Notes under the pieces: model-generated | What the model was told of the DNA's origin: nothing | Databases searched by the model: none | The model's input: only the letters and a program-made list of their open reading frames with translations | Assembly: GCA_030830465.1 (NCBI GenBank) | Contig: JAURMY010000371.1 | Coordinates: 1 to 7,140, forward strand | From: Alphaproteobacteria bacterium | Lineage (GTDB): Bacteria; Pseudomonadota; Alphaproteobacteria; Rhodobacterales; Rhodobacteraceae | Length of the DNA stretch: 7,140 nt | Reading direction: 5' to 3' | Program-made: the position numbers and the translations under genes | Shown here: one piece after another, positions 5,624 to 7,140 of the stretch | Layout: each line of letters starts with the position of its first letter | Numbering within the stretch: the stretch's first letter is position 1

Positions 5624-6595
5624 CTAGGCCTGCCCCGGCGTTTTCGCGGCATCTTGCATCCGGCCGGGACGGCGCGACGGGACAAGCGCCTGCAGGGTTT
5701 CTTCCATGATTCTCATCAAAACGCGCATATGGGCAACGCGGTCCATCCCTTCGCGATAAGAGATGCCAACCGTGAAGGGCCAGATATCCATGGCCGCCTC
5801 AACGATCACCAGATCCTTGCCGATCCGGCTGTCGATCAACATTTCCGTTTCGTAAATCAGGTATCGCCCTGAGCGGACCAATTCGATGCATGAGAAAAGG
5901 GAACTGGTTTCAACGGTGAATTTCGGCGGTGCGGCACCGCTGGCCCTGAAGGACGCGGACAGGGTGTCAATCACCTCTGTTGACGGCGAAAAGGCAACGA
6001 AGGGATATGCCGCGACCGCCGCCAGATTGGCGGTCGCGCCAAGCTGTTGCAGCGGATGGTTTTTGGAACTGAGCACGCTCATCATGCTTTGGGCAAACGG
6101 CCGCATGGCAAATCCGGGCAATCTGACACTGGGCACCAGCGCGCCCGCAAAAATGTCAATCCGGCCCAGCCGCAGATCTTCAGTCAGATCAACACCCGAA
6201 CCGGTTCGGACCTGCAACTTGTACTGCGGATGAATGGTATGAAATTTCTCGATCACCGACGGCATCACCGTTGACGACCAGATCGGCCCGGCCCCGATCG
6301 AGATCGTGGCGGACTGATCAGCCATCGAATTGCGGATGTCCTGCAGCGCATGCTGATATTCAAGCCCGATCACCTGCGCCCGCTGAAAAAACAGCTGCCC
6401 CGCCGCCGTCAGGGATGAACCTGAAGAATGCCGATCAAAAAGCTTGGTCCCAACCAGATCTTCCAGCCGGTGAATATTCTTGGAAAGGGCGGGTTGGGAA
6501 ATCCGCAGCCGGGACGCCGCCTTGGAAATGCCGCCCTCTTCGGCGGTGACCAGAAACTGCCGCAACAGGGTGAGGTTGGGAATCTCAAACGGCAT
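5624..6595 (-). CDS. LysR-type transcriptional regulator
   Basis: A 323-residue regulator of normal LysR length. The winged helix-turn-helix occupies about residues 7-65, with the conserved core GISKAASRLRISQPALSKNIHRLEDLVGTKLFDR. The C-terminal effector-binding domain begins near ATISIGAGPIWSSTVMPSVIEKF and contains two periplasmic-binding-protein-like lobes. The frame is open 77 codons further upstream, but those residues are not LysR-like and would overlap the divergent promoter region. ATG 6595 has GGAG 5 bases upstream and sits where the domain starts. It is divergent from the sulfatase gene and lies 127 bases upstream of the ABC operon on the same strand, so it probably regulates both and itself. 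The ligand is unknown; a sulfur-status or sulfate-ester signal, as for CysB- or SftR-type regulators, is inference. Confidence 0.93.
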   Translation of the reverse strand: MPFEIPNLTLLRQFLVTAEEGGISKAASRLRISQPALSKNIHRLEDLVGTKLFDRHSSGSSLTAAGQLFFQRAQVIGLEYQHALQDIRNSMADQSATISIGAGPIWSSTVMPSVIEKFHTIHPQYKLQVRTGSGVDLTEDLRLGRIDIFAGALVPSVRLPGFAMRPFAQSMMSVLSSKNHPLQQLGATANLAAVAAYPFVAFSPSTEVIDTLSASFRASGAAPPKFTVETSSLFSCIELVRSGRYLIYETEMLIDSRIGKDLVIVEAAMDIWPFTVGISYREGMDRVAHMRVLMRIMEETLQALVPSRRPGRMQDAAKTPGQA

Positions 6596-6607
6596 CGGGG
6601 CTCCATA

Positions 6608-6644
6608 ACCAATTGGAATGACCCTTGCATTCTTAACTATTGGT
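6608..6644. promoter_or_regulatory. Nested palindrome in the LysR-sulfatase divergent region, candidate LysR operator
   Basis: The outer arms are ACCAAT (6608-6613) and ATTGGT (6639-6644). The inner arms are GAATG (6616-6620) and CATTC (6628-6632) around 7 bases. The inner repeat has the length and interrupted dyad form of LysR sites. The structure covers the candidate -10 of the LysR gene and touches the candidate -35 of the sulfatase gene, as expected for a site giving autoregulation and divergent control. The symmetry is seen; the binding protein is inferred. Confidence 0.5.
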
Positions 6645-6657
6645 GCCATGCCCTCAA
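6630..6657 (-). promoter_or_regulatory. Candidate promoter of the LysR gene
   Basis: On the minus strand TTGAGG (plus coordinates 6657-6652) and TAAGAA (6635-6630) are separated by 16 bases, each a moderate match to sigma70 hexamers. The -10 element lies inside the nested palindrome, so a bound regulator would cover it. The assignment is by eye. Confidence 0.3.
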
Positions 6658-6669
6658 GTGGCAAATACT
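6640..6669 (+). promoter_or_regulatory. Candidate promoter of the sulfatase gene
   Basis: TTGGTG (6640-6645) and AATACT (6664-6669) are 18 bases apart and point toward the sulfatase gene; both are imperfect hexamers. Its -35 overlaps the right outer arm of the nested palindrome. Transcription would begin near 6676 and leave a leader of roughly 55 bases that contains the hairpin at 6689-6714. Confidence 0.3.
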
Positions 6670-6688
6670 GGTTTTTACAGACGCCAAA

Positions 6689-6714
6689 GGCCGTGACACG
6701 GGGGGTGTGAGGCC
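6689..6714 (+). other. Leader hairpin before the sulfatase start codon
   Basis: GGCC at 6689-6692 pairs with GGCC at 6711-6714, and ACAC (6696-6699) with GTGT (6705-6708). One T-A pair, a G-G mismatch and a bulged G interrupt the stem, and the loop is five G. The stem ends just before AAGGA (6718-6722), the likely ribosome-binding site. It could tune mRNA stability or translation; no known riboswitch is recognised. Confidence 0.3.
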
Positions 6715-6731
6715 GGAAAGGACAAGAAGGT

Positions 6732-7140
6732 ATGACCACGTTTCCAGGCAAGATCGGCCGCACAGTCGCCGAGTCGATTCCGTGGTGGCCCAAACATCCC
6801 GACGATATTCCGCCCAATATTGTCACGATCCTTTTTGACGATACCGGTTGGGCCGACTTTGGGTGCTATGGTTCGGAAATCAAGACGCCAAATATCGACG
6901 CTTTGGCCGCGCGTGGCGTGCGGTTCAATTCCTTTCATGTCACGCCGCTTTGTACGCCGACACGGGCCTCGATCCTGACCGGCAGAAACCATCACCATGT
7001 CGGCGTGCGCTGCCTTGCCGATACCGATACCGGGTTTCCGAACGGTCGGGGCGTTGTGCGCAGCGATGTGCCGCTGTTGCCGGAACTTTTGCGAAAACAA
7101 GGCTTTGGCACCTATCTCGTCGGCAAATGGCACCTTGCCC
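6732..7140 (+). CDS. Arylsulfatase (PAS/AtsA type), N-terminal part; continues beyond window
   Basis: From ATG 6732 the frame is open to the right edge, giving 136 residues of a formylglycine-dependent sulfatase, which hydrolyses sulfate esters to alcohol plus sulfate. The sequence reads KIGRTVAESIPWWP, then NIVTILFDDTGWADFGCYG with calcium ligands Asp36-Asp37. LCTPTRASILTG follows, with Cys74 as the residue to be converted to formylglycine and Arg78 stabilising it, and then VGKWHL with Lys132 and His134. Asp36, Asp37, Cys74 and Arg78 keep the spacing of Asp13, Asp14, Cys51 and Arg55 in Pseudomonas arylsulfatase. There is no signal peptide, so the enzyme is probably cytoplasmic, consistent with import of its substrate by the neighbouring ABC transporter. 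AAGGA sits about 9-10 bases upstream. Family members are usually 500-780 residues, so most of the gene is missing here. Native substrate (aryl, alkyl, choline or other ester) is not determinable. Confidence 0.93.
   Translation, partial: MTTFPGKIGRTVAESIPWWPKHPDDIPPNIVTILFDDTGWADFGCYGSEIKTPNIDALAARGVRFNSFHVTPLCTPTRASILTGRNHHHVGVRCLADTDTGFPNGRGVVRSDVPLLPELLRKQGFGTYLVGKWHLA

Noticed and set aside
6596..6826. A 77-residue N-terminal extension of the LysR protein
   Set aside because: LysR proteins begin with the helix-turn-helix within the first few residues; ATG 6595 has a ribosome-binding site, and the extension would overlap the sulfatase start and the divergent promoters.
6675..7133. A 152-codon minus-strand open frame at the right end
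   Set aside because: It is antisense to the sulfatase, whose catalytic motifs are unmistakable on the plus strand.

Overview
The window looks like chromosomal DNA from an alphaproteobacterium. It is moderately GC-rich, its genes favour GC-ending codons, and it carries short operons of transport, LysR and sulfatase genes typical of Rhodospirillales/Rhodobacterales-type metabolic generalists. The taxonomic placement is inference from style and gene content; no rRNA, tRNA or marker gene is present. I see no prophage, transposase, CRISPR or defence genes.

Left part (1-1260): the C-terminal end of an unrecognised membrane protein enters from the left edge. It is followed 40 bases later by a fructose-6-phosphate aldolase-type transaldolase gene with its Schiff-base lysine. 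One base after the aldolase stop codon lies a 97-bp element of nested inverted repeats (1078-1174), the most unusual non-coding structure in the window.

Middle part (1259-2871): a minus-strand orphan gene encodes a Rossmann-like protein reminiscent of the DUF115/MAF and sialyltransferase-like folds. A 373-bp gap without a convincing gene follows. It contains short repeats, an 18-bp palindrome overlapping a candidate promoter, and a leader hairpin. A plus-strand nucleoside 2-deoxyribosyltransferase-family gene follows, with codon use somewhat unlike its neighbours.

Right part (2872-7140): this is the functional heart of the window. A minus-strand operon, in transcription order, encodes an NMT1/SsuA-like binding protein with a twin-arginine-type signal (5496-4504), an SsuB/TauB-like ATPase (4492-3701) and an SsuC/TauC-like permease (3696-2872), with gaps of only 11 and 4 bases. 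Upstream, in the same direction, is a LysR-type regulator (6595-5624). Divergent from it is the 5' part of a PAS-type arylsulfatase with an intact C-T-P-T-R formylglycine motif and no visible signal peptide (6732 to the right edge). The regulator-sulfatase spacer holds a nested palindrome that overlaps candidate promoters for both genes.

My reading is a sulfate-ester scavenging locus: the ABC transporter imports an organosulfate (or the product of one), the cytoplasmic sulfatase releases sulfate, and the LysR protein controls both sides. This resembles in outline the ats/sft loci of pseudomonads. The families are firm; the substrate and the functional coupling are inference.
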